A stretch of DNA of 64,000 nucleotides from Periplaneta americana (GCF_040183065.1 NC_091132.1:90528106-90592105); one strand, 5' to 3'; shown: positions 43,644 through 55,284, numbered from the stretch's first letter. A program made the numbers and translations. The notes: generated by a model from the letters alone, not told the origin.

Positions 43644-43736
43644 TAATAACAATAATATAATTATATGTGTGTACATTTATTGTCACCAAAATCATATACA
43701 ATTTGTGTATCATTTGTTAATGGTGATTCTGTTACA
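42508..43736. other. No gene; several AAT, AC and AT microsatellites
   Basis: AAT runs at 42799-42855 and 43609-43640 and an AC then AT run at 43436-43468 are the only clear features. Frames are unremarkable. Confidence 0.5.
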
Positions 43737-43784
43737 TTTGTTTTCCAGGAAACCACCCTTAACTACGTTTACTCTTCATAACTA
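43737..43784 (+). repeat. 45-bp direct repeat, left copy (partner at 45318)
   Basis: TTTGTTTTCCAGGAAACCAC then TTCATAACTA matches 45318-45365 with four or five differences. The left copy is followed by a hAT-like element, the right copy ends a LINE fragment. Confidence 0.75.
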
Positions 43785-44240
43785 GGGACCGGATTTTTAT
43801 GTAATATCAAGGTGTGAAATATGTACATATTTATGTAAGAAAAATAAGCTGAATATGTACCAAAATATGTAAAATCATTAAAATATTTAATATCAATATC
43901 TGGCAGGTATAGGATAGGTAAGACTCTCCAGTTGTAATTTCACAGAGCACCCGACTTCTTTACCGCACACTGGACACATTACTATTTTTCCATCTGTGAA
44001 AGCTTCGTCCATCGCAATCCATAATTGTATTTTTGTCGTTAGGGTTGAAGATACAGGGGCCATTTTAGTTAGTTAAAAGCAGTAAATAAATTTACTTGCA
44101 CTGTATACTGAAAGTACAAAAACTAGAGAACTGAGTGAAATGAATGACACAACAGTACTGGAAGCACTGTTTCGCTTTACTGGATTAGGAGAAAATAAGA
44201 GGAGATTTGGGACACATGCATTTTAGCTGCTCCCTGTAAG
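43785..44240 (-). mobile_element. Truncated hAT-like element
   Basis: The left edge TAGGGACCGGATTTTTATGT is typical of an insect hAT family, followed by AT-rich words with repeated ATATGTAC. On the minus strand, 44063 to 43893 encodes a 56-residue frame starting MAPVSSTLTTKIQLW with a zinc-finger start, VMCPVCGKEVGCSVKLQLE, the N-terminus of a hAT transposase. The rest of the finger and the catalytic domain are missing. The far end is not defined. Confidence 0.6.
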
Positions 44241-44719
44241 AAACAAAGTACCTACTGAAACCTCAAACTATAGGCATTTACAAAGTTTTGTTTGAAAAGT
44301 GACATTCCAGTCTTCAGAAAGGTAGGATTATTCCAACTGAGAACCTTACTTTCCAATTACTCGGAAAATCCCATTTCCTATAGCTCTACTAAATTTAAAG
44401 TAAAGAGATCAAGAAATAATCTGAAAAGCTATTTATTTTATTCTTTCAACATCTTTCCAGTTTGTTCCTTCACTCAAGCTTCTTTTCAAAAGTCGGCTAC
44501 TTTATTGCGGCTCATGTCAGACTTGACACTGGTTTTCCCTGGAAGGATTAGGAAGAGGATGGGTAAGGTTGCAAATTACATGGGAACGGCTTGTTAAGAC
44601 GTGTGCAGAACAATTATAGTTCGAGATAAATCGTCCTCGACCCACTCCACCACATGAAAGCAATGCTAATCCATTACTTTTATTACACAGAAGATTAATA
44701 AAAATTTTTCTGACCAAAA
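44241..44719. other. Unrecognised frame region
   Basis: A 101-residue plus frame (44292-44597) contains basic stretches (KFKVKRSRNNLKSYL) but no domain I recognise. A region just upstream of the LINE fragment, it may be a decayed part of it; the phrase SYSSTKFKVKRSRNNLKSYL would suit a LINE C-terminus but is not diagnostic. Confidence 0.3.
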
Positions 44720-45317
44720 ATTTAATTTATACAGATTTTAATGTATTGCCTATTGAAGAAATTTATAAATATAGTTAACTAACTTACTACCACAGAAATC
44801 AAATAAAACATAAATCCAATCGACATGAATATCGTACTCGAAGACAAAAGTCTACTTTCCCATTAATTAAGCCTAAATGTTATACAAGTGCAGCACTTAA
44901 ACATGGTGCTAGTTTCGGCCCAAGACTTTATAATAATATTACAAACCATTTTCCAAATTTGAAATATTTAAAAATTGAAGCTTTTAAAAAAGAAAGTTGT
45001 AAAATTATCCATGATATATAATATTAACGAATGTATTTTTTTACCTCTAATTTCTGTCGATATGTTTTTATTGAATATCATTGGCTTCTATCGGATTGTC
45101 AATTTATATTAAATGTGTATTTTTCACTCTTTTTCTCTTTCTTCTTTATTCTTGCTCTTGTGTTGCATTTATTGGTTTGAATTAAGTTCCTGTATTTAGT
45201 TAACTGTCCTTGTAAATTTTATGTTATATTGTTGACTGAGACCACACCGTACACGGTGTGGCTAGAAACATTTTTGTTTTATAAATGTAATTTGTACTCG
45301 CTAGCTAGTTAAATAAA
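44720..45317 (+). pseudogene. CR1-like LINE C-terminus and 3' UTR
   Basis: The plus strand reads LPIEEIYKYS, a stop, then HRNQIKHKSNRHEYRTRRQK, GASFGPRLYNNITNHFPNLK and IEAFKKESCKIIHDI before the stop at about 45020. The pattern LP..E.Y.Y, Y.TR and G...YN.I..H is the usual C-terminus of CR1-type reverse transcriptases. It is followed by about 300 bp of 3' UTR ending AGTTAAATAAATTTG at the 45-bp repeat. One in-frame stop is seen; the RT domain is lacking. Confidence 0.7.
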
Positions 45318-45461
45318 TTTGTTTTCCAGGAAAACACCCATAACTACTTCTGCTCTTCATAACTATTAGACTACTATATATTCTTTACTACATGAAATCA
45401 TTATAGTTATTTATTAACGAAAGCTCTTTCTATTCGGTTAATATTTCTTATATATGTATGT

Positions 45462-45812
45462 TTATATTTTAGTTTTCTCTTCCCATTTTCTCACTACTAT
45501 ATACAAAAATTTCCCAAGCTCCCTCAATTTTCTTTCGTTTACTGTTCTATACAATTTCCTATATGCTTTTTCTTCATTTAGTTTTAGAAATATTTCCTGA
45601 ATAAAAATTTTTCTTGTTCTTTTACTTTCTGGAAAAGATAGCAAAACGTATAATGCGTCTTCTTTTCTATTACATAAAGCACATATGTCTTTTCCTACGT
45701 CTCCTCTTCTATTTTTTAGCTTCCAAATTCCCACTCTCCACCACACTAGTCCCATCCTTTCTTCCCTGTTGTTAATTTTTGTATATTCTTCCTGTCCCCA
45801 TATGATTTTCAT
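45462..45812 (-). pseudogene. LINE C-terminal zinc-knuckle fragment
   Basis: The 116-residue frame has MGLVWWRVGIWKLKNRRGDV then ICALCNRKEDALYVLLSFPE. This matches the C-terminal knuckle of R1/I-like non-LTR proteins (arginine-rich lead, C-x2-C...H...C) with the His replaced by Tyr and the last Cys by Phe. The remainder (KTRKIFI..., KLRELGKFLY) is helix-prone and typical of the region after the knuckle. It begins inside the family sequence, so it is 5' truncated. Confidence 0.55.
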
Positions 45813-46004
45813 TTCTTTGTAACTATATAGTAACTAGTGGCTTGTACAGCAAATGTAGTTAATTAGCAGTTCAAATAAAAGTTTTCCAGATTTATTTTCC
45901 AGAAATATGTTGTTGTTTTCTAATGCCAGGCGTTTGACAATAAAGTCATTTGACCTCTTGCACTCCAATATTTTTCAAAGATATTATCATGACCAGCCAC
46001 TGAA
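45813..46004. other. No gene recognised
   Basis: AT-rich spacer between LINE fragment and interspersed repeat. Confidence 0.4.
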
Positions 46005-46100
46005 GCACAGGAAAATTATGCAGGAAAATTGACATTCCACTGAAAACTACTATTTTTCTGAAAATGTTTGGATGCCAAGCTTCACAATGAAGGATCAGAA
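46005..46100 (+). repeat. Partial interspersed repeat (family at 46620)
   Basis: AGGAAAATTATGCAGGAAAA, TGACATTCCACTGAAAACTA and ATTTTTCTGAAAATGTTTGG match 46800-46880 almost perfectly, then diverge after CTTCACAATGAAG. Only the central 80 bases of the family are present. Confidence 0.85.
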
Positions 46101-46619
46101 ATATTACCAGACATTTTGAAAGTTATTTGCTTCCATAATAATGCAGATGTAACATTTAAAGCAACATAATAAGTCACTGAAGTGTAAGCCTGTCAAAAAT
46201 ATCTCTTATAAAAAGCTTCCCTCTTAATGTTTTATGTCAAATACTTTTTCTTGAACAAATCCATCTTCAGTTCTTTGAGTTCTCCCTACAACAAAATGTA
46301 TGCTTGACAGCGATCACAGATTTAATCTATTAAACGAAAGGAATATTAAATTAATTTGATGTAGTTTAAAGACGCAACTAAAATAGGAAGCATGATTCAA
46401 TTACTTATATGATATCATCAATATATCAATAGCATTAATATATATCATTAGTGACAAATACATCATGTTATAAAATGTAATAATATTTCATTTTTAATGG
46501 TAATAATGTCATCAAACCTTCTTAAGTTCTGTAGTTTATAAAATCCAATTCATAGCTGCACTGAGAAAATTACACACCAGAAAATCAGACCTGTAAATTA
46601 TTTTTTGTAAGTCTTGAGA
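46101..46619. other. No gene recognised
   Basis: AT-rich, no motif. Confidence 0.4.
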
Positions 46620-46955
46620 TGTTCTAAATAATTACACAAATGAAGATCGGCATAATAATCTGAGCTCCTGAGCTATAAAATTATATCAGCAATCCTGCAT
46701 GCCGTGGCGTTCTTCTAATATTGTTTATTGTAGAGTGTGTGTTTTGTTTTATTCTGAAAAGCCATTAGTTCTCAAAACTGACGGAAGATGGACTTTTTAA
46801 AAAAGGAAAATTATGCAGGAAAATTGACATTCCACTGAAAACTACTATTTTTCTGAAAATGTTTGGATGCTAAGCTTCAAAATGAAGAATCACTCGTTAA
46901 AATCCGTTCAGCCGTTTGCCCGTAATTTTCATTACCAGTTCAAATTATATACAAT
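46620..46955 (+). repeat. Interspersed repeat of unknown class, copy 1
   Basis: The unit runs from an ACACAAATGAAGATCGGCAT start, through TTTTATTCTGAAAAGCCAT, to a 3' end with ATCCGTTCAGCCGTTTGCCC and GTAATTTTCATTACCAGTTC. An inverted copy lies at 49838-50190. The CCGTTCAGCCGTTT word near the 3' end recalls the tails of RTE-like LINEs or their SINEs, but there is no coding remnant to confirm this. Confidence 0.7.
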
Positions 46956-47206
46956 AAATCTATCAACTTCAGTTGATATCAGATAGTAATAATAAAAATA
47001 TATAAGGTAGACAATTCCAATGTGAATTTGTAAGTGGATTAGAGAAAGAATGTCTTCTTAACTCTTTCATTTCATCCATTCTCAAAACAGAAGACGTTTC
47101 CAAGGCAAAAACTGGTTGTGATATTAGGTAGTGATACTTTCCTTGACATTTCCATGGCTAAGAAGTGGTATCTTGTATCTACAAAAATCGCCAATTACAT
47201 TAACTA

Positions 47207-47273
<67 letters not shown>

Positions 47274-47884
47274 TAATTAACTACGTAATTATTACGTTAA
47301 AAAAATTGAAAATTAACATTTCTAATATTTTGTCTTCGGTTAGAAGATCTTAGACAGCACAAACATATGTAAAAAGTTTGTCTATTTTCAGGTAAATTAA
47401 TTTGTAAAACAGTTTCCTTATTCACCTGCTAATTCACAGATACGAGATATCACTTCTTAGCCATCGATGCATTAAGCATTAATGGAATTAATCACTGTTT
47501 TAGTGAACAGTTCATAAAATTTCCCGCTGTGAATTTCTTGTATATACTTTAATTTTACCAGTGTTCGATGTAATTTCTTATATCATCTGTAATGCAAAAG
47601 GAAAAAAAGAAGCAGTACGAAATCAAGGAATAAATGTTGTTATATTATCAATAAAATTGTGCCTCAGTGCTTCCCTGCTCTAATCATTATCCCAGGGAAA
47701 AGCAGTATGCATTACGAAGAGCATCATCTTGAACAGGGCTCGTTTCTCTTCTCACCTTGCTGATTTCAGCACTTGTCTACTGGTCTATGTAAATGTTGTA
47801 TAATTCTCTACATACTAAATCTGATCCAAATATTTTTGAAAGCATACTACAGTATATACTAAGACTGTTTCATTTGACGTTATA
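46956..47884. other. No gene; ATT microsatellite at 47208-47272
   Basis: About 21 ATT units are present. The flanks are AT-rich with no recognisable frames. Confidence 0.5.
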
Positions 47885-48170
47885 TCTTATAGCCGCTGCG
47901 CCTCTAAAATCCGCTCTATGTTTTAAAAAAGATTTTGCAGAAGAACGAAAAAAGCTTTGTCACTTACAACTCCCATGAGTTTCAAAGCTTTTTTCGGTAT
48001 AATTTCAATCATCACAAGATAAATGATGAAATTTTGCCGAAAGTAGCTTTGAAAATCATGGGAATTAAAAGTGGCAATGCCTTTTTTACTTTTTCCTGCA
48101 AAATGTTATTAAAAACACAGCGAATTTTTAAGGCGCAGCGACGTTGTGTAATGAAAGTAAACAAGATAAT
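47885..48170. repeat. Foldback repeat, ~125-bp arms, almost no loop
   Basis: The left arm (47890-48013) and the right arm (48018-48142) are inverted copies. Shared words include GCTGCGCCT, ATTTTGCAG, CCCATGA, TTTCAAAGCT and AATTTCA. The plus and minus frames at 47935-48207 and 48012-48197 mirror one another because of this symmetry. A transcript would form a long duplex. Confidence 0.85.
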
Positions 48171-48334
48171 CGAGTCAGTTTTGATTAAGCAAAACATTGT
48201 TTCTTAAAGTATTTGTATAATACCTGAAATAATTTTAATATAGCCTACAGTATCATAGTTATACATTTATTCGTACATATTGAAAGTGAAAAAGACGTTC
48301 AACAATTTTATTTCAAAATAAAATGTACAATAGT

Positions 48335-48590
48335 TTGAGAAATGTCCGTAGCTCAAGCGCTAGTGTCATCTTCCATTCAGGCGACTCGGGTTCCATCCCT
48401 GGCATAGTCGCAATAGAGTTTGTGGTGGTTAAATTAGGAATTTGCAGATGGTTTTCTCTCGAGGTACTACCATTTCCGTCTTTCATTCCACTAACGGTCT
48501 CCAACTCTTCATTTCATCTATAACAGTTAAAATAGATTGGGTTGAATTCTTAAGGATAGTACGGGTTTCCTGTCCCTGGACAGATTCTTG
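48335..48590 (+). mobile_element. tRNA-derived SINE, family 4
   Basis: CCGTAGCTCAAGCGCTAGTG (A box) and CTCGGGTTCCATCCCTGGC (B box) form a tRNA-like head at 48344-48402. A body of about 190 bp follows (TTTGTGGTGGTTAAATTAGG, TTCTCTCGAGGTACTACC, ATTGGGTTGAATTC). Target duplication not found. The head is degenerate. Confidence 0.6.
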
Positions 48591-49837
48591 AAAATCTAGC
48601 CAGTAAACAGTAAGGTGGGCGCAAAATACATTAATGGTAAAGTAAGGCTCATCATTCTCCGTGTGATATTTCATAGCATAGAGCAGAGATGTCCAATTGT
48701 AACTAATCCTCATTTCAGTTTGGTTGATAGGCCTTCCCCTCTACTCACACTCTCAACCATCAGTGAAGGGGAAGACGCTACTACCCATCTTACTAACGTT
48801 CGACTAATAATGTTTACTAATAATCTATATTTCGAAAGTCTAATTAAGCATTTATATTTAATTTCATTGTTGTTTATATCAACTGGCACATTAAAAAGCT
48901 ACTGAGAGCAGAGGATAAATGTTTTCTCCACCGCTAGTTGCTACTCCACAACACATACGTACAATAGGACAATCTGCACTGTGTCACTTCCCCCTGACTT
49001 CATAAAACAAACTAACATTCCTTACTATAAATATTAGTTGAAAATATTTAAGAACGACGCTAAAATATACTCAACTATGTAATTGTCAAACATCTGTGTC
49101 ACTGTATTTTATATTCACTTATGTACTTTATTTAACATTTTATTTTGTTGTGTGTACAACTTTGGGGGTGCAAGTATAAGAGGTAACAGTTACCGCCCTG
49201 TTACTGACAAACTCAGTGGCAAGTAGAAAGGGAAAGAAATGCTTTCGCATCCTCTACACTTATATGAAATTTCGTTTAGTACGAGGTAACCCCTGGCATA
49301 AGAAACCCGCTGCGCATATTCTTTAAGATCGTTTCTCCTACTTTATATGGAAAGTTATTGACCTTAGCAGAGCATGCTTGACGTGCAATATCTCCTGTTT
49401 CTATTGGCGTTTAGACTCCCATGGCATAGAGTGTTGGATCCTCTGTGGTTGACAGCGAAGTGAAATTGAAGCTGTAAATGAAATGTGATAGTCACTATGA
49501 GAGATGACTTCAAAGCGATTTCGTAAGCCCTGAAACGTTTGCGGAAGAGCTCTTTAGGGAAGGGTTGTTGGCCAAGCAGTGAGGTACGACGACTTTTTCG
49601 GGAGAATAAAGGAAAACAACGTTTCTTAGCTAGTCATCTGTAGACAGAGGTAACAGTTAAACGTGTAGTAATATGACGGACTCGAAACCATCGCTATAGC
49701 TATAAAACAAGGAAACTTACTCAATGAAGAGAGACAATTCTTGGTTTTAAAATAACCAACTGTTAAAAATGAAAGCATTAGCAAAAGTAAAAAGTAAACA
49801 GAATCATCAAATTGACACATTCTCGTATCTATATATA
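48591..49837. other. No gene recognised
   Basis: No inverted repeat, SINE head or known coding motif was found. The plus frame at 48615-48905 is unrecognised. Confidence 0.4.
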
Positions 49838-50190
49838 TAATTTGAATCGGTAGGCCTAATGGAAATTACGGGAAAACGGCTGAACAGAATTTAATAAATG
49901 ACCCCTCATTTTGAAGCTTGGAACCCAAAATTTTTCAGAAAAATAGTAGTTTTCAGTGAAATATTAATTTTCCCACATCATTTTCCTATTATCCAAAATC
50001 CATCTGTCTTCAGTTTTGAGAAATGATGGCTTTTCAGAATAAAACAAAACACAAACACACTACAATAAACAATATCACAAGAAGGCTGCGACCTGCAGAA
50101 TTGCTGACATATGTAAAGTTCAGATGGCTCAGATCCTCTGACATCATAATCCAATATGTCGATCTTCATTTGTGTAACTTTTTCAGAACG
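49838..50190 (-). repeat. Interspersed repeat of unknown class, copy 2
   Basis: This is the inverted partner of 46620-46955: on the minus strand ACACAAATGAAGATCGACAT, TTTTATTCTGAAAAGCCATC, then TTCAGCCGTTTTCCCGTAAT near the 3' end, followed by an ATATATAT-rich stretch. A 63-residue minus frame (MKIDILDYDVRGSEPSELYI...) lies in it; the equivalent in copy 1 has stops, so coding is doubtful. Confidence 0.75.
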
Positions 50191-50355
50191 TTTGTATAAT
50201 ATTGGTTACTAGCCATATCCGTGCGCTTCGCTCCAAGTTTTGTATTTTATACATTTCGAAACAATTTAGTCCCTCATGTTATCATTTACATTCATATGTA
50301 ATAATTATAGGGTATTTGATATTCGATCTCCATTACCTCGCTTCACAGGTAGGCC

Positions 50356-50786
50356 TATAGCTCGCGCAAGAAACGATTACCGAAAACCAATGGTGGTGTT
50401 GCTGTCTGATAGGCCGAGGAGGGAGAGGTGCGAGCCGATAGAAGTACTGTCTCTTCCAAGAAGATGAACAAATGAGGACATTGTTGTGAAAATAAAGAAC
50501 GTAACAAGAGAAAAATTCGAAGTTAATTAAACGCGCAACATATGTTTACGAATGAAATAATAATACCGTGCGATACAAGACACGTATTCACATGCAATGG
50601 AACGAACTAAAGTCGTAATGTAACTATCACAACGCAAGACCGGTTCTATCGATGTCATTTCTCTTCCGACTGTACTCTCGAATATCATTCAAGTTATCTT
50701 GTGACCTTTCCTCTCGCCCGCTCTTCGTTATCGCAGTGTTTGATTCGCATTCCTTCCGTTGGTAATCCGTGGTTGCGAGACCTATA
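50356..50786. mobile_element. TIR element (MITE), copy 2 of a pair
   Basis: It aligns along its length with 41171-41620; shared words include TCTCTTCCAAGAAGATGAAC, CAACATATGTTTACGAATGA and ATTCGCATTCCTTCCG. It lacks about 20 bases near the left end (the TTTTGACGTGTGTATGTAGG segment). Its ends are the same 28-bp imperfect TIRs bordered by TATA. Confidence 0.75.
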
Positions 50787-52674
50787 CACACTAACGCTGA
50801 CACACTAACACACACATAGCCTCACACTTTCACTTGAAACAGCTGTTTTTAGAAGAACAGAGGCGGAAAGGCATGAAAAACATAAATTAGAGTGAAATAA
50901 AGAAGGAAGGATGTAACAGGTGTGCAAAACACGAAGACATTTTTGGTTTTATTTATAAACTGTGTTGTTCATATAAATACATTGAATGAATGAATGAACC
51001 TATTCTGTCCCTTGAAGGGCTAAGACCTCCTAGATTATTCCTGCACAAACAGCGCTCAACGAGCGCGCGCGCTCGTTCGGAGCAAGCCCCTACAGTCTCG
51101 GCTGCGCGAAACGAGGAAACCGGGGCAAATTGAACGCTGCTCTTGCCGCCATATTGTTGGAGAGCAGACAAATAATAGCAGTGCGTAAATCACGCAATTT
51201 AACGCTGTGATGATCTAAAATTGACATATTATGGCCATTTTCGACGTTTAACGTAAAATTAGGACGAAATAAACATATTCAAAGTTTCATTGATATGTGT
51301 TAGAACATTAAAGAAAAGAAAATACGTATGCAGCAATTTATAGGAAACATACTGTTACATCCATAAATACGCCTACACAATACACATTATAGATTGTATA
51401 ATTTTACGATAATCAGCAAATTGTTAGGTTTCAGAGAATCTAAAATTATATTAACATATTAACTCTTAGATCACAAGACATAAATATATGCACCTTGATT
51501 ACACAAGTTCTTGTTATAATCAAATTCCTAAGTGAAATAAATATGCGATAATCAGTATAGACTTGTTGTTAAGTTTTAGAGAATCAAAAATAAATTATAT
51601 TACCGGTACTTTTAGACCACAGGACATAGGTAATCTGGTAAAATATAATATGCGAAGGTAGCCAAATTACATCGAATTCATTCTTCAATTAATAAAGGGA
51701 ATGCTATCAATTATAAAAAGTATCGGTACCTAATACACTGCAAACAATAGATAACGTGAAGACCTAAAAACTAAAGAATCACTTTATGCAAGATAAAAAA
51801 AACAACATACTTTTTACGTGTGGATTTTTTACATATTGTATTTTTATTTTAAATAAATAAAATAGATATATTATCATTGCTTGCGGAGTGATGGTACATA
51901 ATTTTTATGCACATATGCAATATCAATAAGATGCCATTCCTTGCTTTTGTTAATAAAATATATCCGGCAAAACGTAAAAGAGTTATTTATAGGTGAACTC
52001 TGAATCATAAATTCACAAAGGAGGCTTAGCTATTATAGCTATTTATTTATTTATTATCTGTATATTTATTTATTCATATATGGATCTTGAATGAAAGTTT
52101 ATTATCTTGCAGATAAATTCATTTACATAATAAAAACAAAAAGTTATCTTTCCACTAATGTTTTAACATCTGATGTGTAAATTTAAATAATTCACTCAGT
52201 GGGATTTCTCTACAGTCTGATATACCTGTACTAACAATTAAGTATTCTTTATTGTCGTAAACTACTGATTGATTTTTAATGATATTGATATTGTAACAAC
52301 AGAGATAATATTATATCGTACCTTTTGCAAATAGCTTGGAAAATTAAACAGGGATGGTATTATCGCCGCGCTCTCATGGTTAACATTCGGCAGGTCTTTG
52401 AGCGGCCTCATGCGTTCGGCAGGTCTTTGAAATTTAATTGTATTATTGTTTTCAATTTCTTGTGTCGCCGCTCCAATCACTCGCCTCAATTTCAATAATG
52501 CAACCAATAAGCTGCTTCAATTATTATTAAATGACACTTACTTGCCTAATCCACGTAGACTAAACCCGAGGTTGCAATGTCTTGTGCTGAGGACGAATGT
52601 TAAGGTATGTGATTAAAAATTATTATTATAGAGTTATTATTAAGAGTTAAGTAAGCCAACGTACTCGTATATGA

Positions 52675-52714
<40 letters not shown>

Positions 52715-53270
52715 GCCATTTAACAATATAACAAATTAGTGCTTATTCTTATCGAGAAAGTAGACGTGACAACGTGACGCTTATAGTGAAACCTACAGAG
52801 CAACAATCGGTCGGCAAAATTATTTTTTTAAACCACACCGTACGTTATTGTATGATGCCGACATGTTAACCATGAGTCCGCGGCGATAATATATCATCTT
52901 TCAAAATTATATTGCCATTACTTTCACACTATTCACTAAAAACAACCGAGACAAAACAAAGGACAAGTATGACAATCGTGTTTACCGCTCTATTTCTACC
53001 AGTAGCATGGCGGCGTAAACATGCGCAGACTGGTTTCAATTTTGGACAGCACACCAGCGCTCTGTGGGAGTCTAGTATACTATTATAACGTCTTTGGTTC
53101 GGAGCGGGAGGGCTATGTTTACCGCTCGCCGAAACGGAAAGGAAGATACGTCAGAATGACAGACTTGCTGTAGGTAGAGGAGAGGGAAACGACCACTCAG
53201 CTATCTAGTGGAGTGCAGTGTGTATTCTCAGTTACTGTTTCACGTTGCTTACCTACTGCTACAGTACAGT
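50787..53270. other. No gene recognised; AAT microsatellite 52676-52713
   Basis: A GAATGAATGAATG word near 50984 next to a GGGCTAAGACC stretch could be the end of a minus-strand LINE, but not enough remains to call it. CG-rich words CGAGCGCGCGCGCTCG (51058) form a 16-base palindrome. 53000-53200 is GC-richer and may be the 5' end of the hAT element whose coding begins at 53271. Confidence 0.4.
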
Positions 53271-53551
53271 ATGGAGGAATCTAAAAGACGGAAAAATGAT
53301 CATCAGGCAAATTTGTTCAATGTTGCATGGAGAAATGCTTATTTTTTTCATAGCTGTTGGATTAAATACTCAGTGCCTTATCTGCCATAACATTTTGAAA
53401 GGTAGAAAGAAACATAACATAATGCGTCGTTACGAGTCCAGACATAAAGATACTTACGATTGTTTTGTTGCTGAAGATCGCACTGAAAAGGTTCGGGACT
53501 TGGAAACTGCATTACTGCCCGAGGTAGATACAGTCGGTATTTATTTCTTAT
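53271..53551 (+). pseudogene. hAT transposase N-terminus (GTF2IRD2-like), frameshifted
   Basis: The first frame reads MEESKRRKNDHQANLFNVAW then RNAYFF, the typical start of hAT proteins annotated as GTF2I-repeat-domain 2-like. At a run of seven T (53343) the frame shifts and continues NTQCLICHNILKGRKKHNIM then RRYESRHKDTY, a BED-type zinc finger (C-x2-C...H-x4-H). After EKVRDLETALL the frame ends. A fragment of what seems to be the same family's C-terminus lies at 56870. Confidence 0.8.
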
Positions 53552-53599
53552 GAATTTGAAATACATTGTCTTATCAGAGATACTTTCTTAATTACTTCT

Positions 53600-53790
53600 A
53601 TGCCCGAAGTTGCGGGTTCGATTCCGGGCTAGGTCGATTGCATTTAAGTGTGCTTACATGCGACAGGGTCATGTCAGTAGATTTAATGGCATGTAAAAGA
53701 ACTCCTGCGGGACAAAATTCCGGCACACGGGCGAATCTGATATAACCTCGGCAGTTGCGAGCGTCGTTAAATAGGCCTAAAACATAACAT
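53600..53790 (+). mobile_element. SINE family 1, 5'-truncated copy
   Basis: GTTGCGGGTTCGATTCCGGG is a B box without a matching A box; then GCGACAGGGTCATGTCAGTA, AACTCCTGCGGGACAAAATT, ATAACCTCGGCAGTTGCGAG and GCGTCGTTAAATAGGCCTAA. The same body occurs in the SINE at 2323-2566. Head is truncated. Confidence 0.8.
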
Positions 53791-55284
53791 TTAACGATTT
53801 ACAGCTCGAACTTATTGATCTTAATTGTGACCTAAGGGCTAAAGATCGTTTGAATAATACTACTAGCCTGGTTGAGTTTAACTGTTTTCTATAATCAACT
53901 TTAATAAAGGCAGGCATCGAACATCTGTAACTGATGTTTCATTGCGATCAGTAGGCTACTGTTCCTTTCAGCTGCCAACAGCATAAAACTTCGTTTTGAT
54001 GTACTGATAAATAAAAATATAACAACGATATTGTACATTTAAGTAACTATAGAATTTCTATTATTTCTGTAAACTAAATATTTCTTTATTAATTAATAAT
54101 AGTCCAAGATAGTTTCGCAAACACTGAACGGGAATTCATTTCGTAAGCACTCGTAATAGTACTTCCTTTTGTGTATATTTTGTACGAGATCATCCCTTCT
54201 TCCAGTCCACCCTTATACAGAGCACAGCTAATATCTGCATTCCGCTCGTGAGCTGTGAGCCGGCTCGGAGAGCGCAAACCTTGTGCAGGCCTGTCCTAGA
54301 TAGTGGGAGCTCGGTTTAGAACTCATGTGGTGAGCTAGTCCACAAGACTTATAAGTTTAATTCACACCTGTAGTATTTTCCTTCCTTATACTACACTTTC
54401 CTACGATCTTTAAACAATCGCTAGAACCTTTCCTGCTAAAGCAGACACTTGTTTCGACACTGTCACATAATATTCTTCTTGCACACACACATTCGCTTCT
54501 ACCTATTCTATTAGCACAGGCACTCGTTTAGACACTGTCACACCAGGATTATTTACTGAAACAAGTTATCGACACTGAGTAGTATTATTTCCTGTCAGTA
54601 TTTTGTTACGACAAGGTCTTTTGTGCGAGATCGTGCGTATTTGCTTGTTTTCCGCACAGAACCAATACGCGGTAAGTGTGAAATACCACAGTCAGTATTC
54701 CCAACTTAACACACATAACAATTTCCCTCTTCTTACCGCTTAAGCGCGACATTCATTTTACTGCTTTAGGCTTTTAACATATTATTTTTAGAGACGTTTA
54801 ACATAGTAATCATTATAAATTGGAAACTTACCACTGCAATTTCACCTAAATTGCAATGTTAATTATTGTTTTTAAATATTTGCAAAAATTAAGTAAAGTC
54901 TACTACTCCACGAAACTTACTGCATTCCTGATACAAGTAACATTAAGAAAGCCGTGAAAAAATCAATAAGATTTCAGATGCCGATGTTATTACTGCAATA
55001 TGTTATATAAATAATATTGTTAAAATATTAAAATGAAAAATAAATCATTACATAACCTTACCGTTTGTTTTAAGTTCGCATTTATAGACTGGGGGTTAAA
55101 AAAGACAGACGTATATCACGGCCTGCTGGAGTATAGTAAACACAGAAAACATTTTATAGCAACAATGTTGAAGAAAGATATTTTGGTTTTCCGAAGTTGC
55201 CGTCATTAAACAGAAACCAAGATGGAGATTTCATTGCAACTAATTAGAAATTCGTCTTTCAGGTATGTAATAAACGATCTTCGC
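53791..55284. other. No gene recognised
   Basis: Mostly AT-rich. The stretch 54240-54320 is GC-richer (GTGAGCCGGCTCGGAGAGCG). No recognisable frame. If the hAT fragments on either side were once one element, this would be replaced or inserted sequence. Confidence 0.35.

Noticed and set aside
47935-48207. 90-residue plus frame and mirrored minus frame
   Set aside because: Both arise from the symmetry of the foldback at 47885-48170.
51058-51073. CGAGCGCGCGCGCTCG palindrome as a regulatory site
   Set aside because: A lone CG-rich palindrome with no gene nearby; kept only as a note in the gap entry.
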